Positions 63,600 to 64,000 of a stretch of 64,000 bases of DNA are shown here, piece by piece. Every line of letters begins with the position of its first letter. Position 1 is the first letter of the stretch. The position numbers and the translations under genes were made by a program. Location: NCBI RefSeq assembly GCF_002775205.1, contig NC_036450.1:4651199-4715198 (forward strand), given 5' to 3'. The notes beneath the pieces were generated by a model. The model had not been told where the DNA came from and ran no database searches. It saw only the letters and a list, made by a program, of their open reading frames with translations. This DNA is from Xiphophorus maculatus (Eukaryota > Chordata > Actinopteri > Cyprinodontiformes > Poeciliidae).

Positions 63600-64000
63600 C
63601 CTGGCAGAAGCAGAGTCCACCTGAAACCTCGGGCGCGCGTGTCGCTGTCCGACGCTCCTGGCGTGACGTCAGCAGCACGTCACAGAGCGTGGCTGTCTTC
63701 CTCCGGTTTTTGTCTTCTACGGTTCGGGGTCGTTTTGTTTTTCTTCCCCGTTTGCTTCGCATAAACCTCTGCTCGTCTGCTTCATCTCTCTTCTTCTTCT
63801 TCCTCGTTTCCCTCCGTCTCATATCCATGGCGCCTGTCGCCATGGCAACGCCAGCAGCGGCCATTCTATCCCGTCATTAGGATTCCAGCATAAGAACGAC
63901 TCTCTCTTTCTCTCTCTTTCTCTCTCCCTCTCTTTACTAGACGGGTTTTGACGTCAGTGCGGTTGCTGCAGGTTTCTGTGATTTATAATTTTAAAACGAG
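63600..64000 (+). promoter_or_regulatory. candidate internal promoter/enhancer: CREs and RFX X-box
   Basis: The GC content rises. Two perfect CRE palindromes TGACGTCA (63664-63671 and 63949-63956), a half site CACGTCA (63676-63682) and a perfect X-box GTCGCCATGGCAAC (63836-63849, consensus GTNRCCNNRGYAAC) lie within 300 bp, followed by a CT-rich tract (63900-63934). The combination is typical of CREB/ATF- and RFX-bound promoters. It could start a short TPRN transcript or be an enhancer. No transcript evidence is available. Confidence 0.5.

Larger units (their letters stand above)
54204..64000 (+). other. tprn: TPRN intron 1 (continues past window)
   Basis: After the exon 1 donor no further TPRN exon was found. 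The 9.8 kb hold repeats and candidate regulatory sequence listed separately. Confidence 0.7.

Noticed and set aside
63589..63864. basic minus-strand frame of 91 codons
   Set aside because: Simple-sequence TTC/CTC bias read backwards gives Lys/Arg/Glu runs. No homology, and the region looks promoter-like.

Overview
The window is vertebrate nuclear DNA, almost certainly from a teleost fish. It is AT-rich, split into introns and full of fish-type transposons (L2/Maui, Rex1-like, R4/Rex6-like, I/Nimb-like, Tc1, hAT MITEs, Helitron, tRNA-derived SINE). Its main coding content is the fish-specific FISNA-NACHT-LRR-B30.2 (NLRC3-like) innate immune family. A cyprinodontiform such as a poeciliid is plausible, but I cannot prove it from the sequence.

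Left part (1-46.2 kb) is an NLR cluster rich in transposons. (i) An inverted relic at about 1.48-2.06 kb keeps only the non-coding first exon and a conserved intron block on the minus strand. (ii) NLR-A on the plus strand (6.45-17.4 kb) has exons 1-3 and the two 3' exons (linker and B30.2), but the FISNA-NACHT and LRR exons are gone, replaced by hAT, R4, Tc1 and MITE sequence. The remaining exons still join in frame. (iii) NLR-B on the plus strand (30.26-45.2 kb) is complete: nine coding exons plus a non-coding first exon give an uninterrupted 1075-residue reading frame (leader, FISNA, NACHT, two LRR exons, B30.2). Its 6.8 kb third intron is a stack of nested transposons. NLR-A and NLR-B are recent duplicates. 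Their 3' flanks match closely, and a 3.55 kb L2-type LINE in the A copy has its empty site in the B copy. A Helitron helicase relic, a SINE and an I/Nimb-like LINE fill the space between them.

Right part (47.2-64 kb) is a conserved housekeeping block. TMEM203 (138 aa, a four-pass ER membrane protein, two exons) is followed 3.5 kb downstream on the same strand by exon 1 of TPRN (taperin, 635 codons to a phase-0 donor). The adjacency and orientation match human 9q34.3. The rest of the window, 54.2-64 kb, is TPRN intron 1. It contains a degenerate intronic tandem array, MITEs, a fold-back element also present in the TMEM203 intron, candidate conserved non-coding stretches and, at the very end, a cluster of CRE palindromes with a perfect RFX X-box that looks like an internal promoter or enhancer.

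The two halves are functionally unrelated: a fast-evolving immune-receptor cluster lies against a slow-evolving syntenic pair, with a LINE-derived, CTCF-like motif at the border. Most exon boundaries were read by eye from splice consensus and family knowledge; transposon family names are recognitions without database support.
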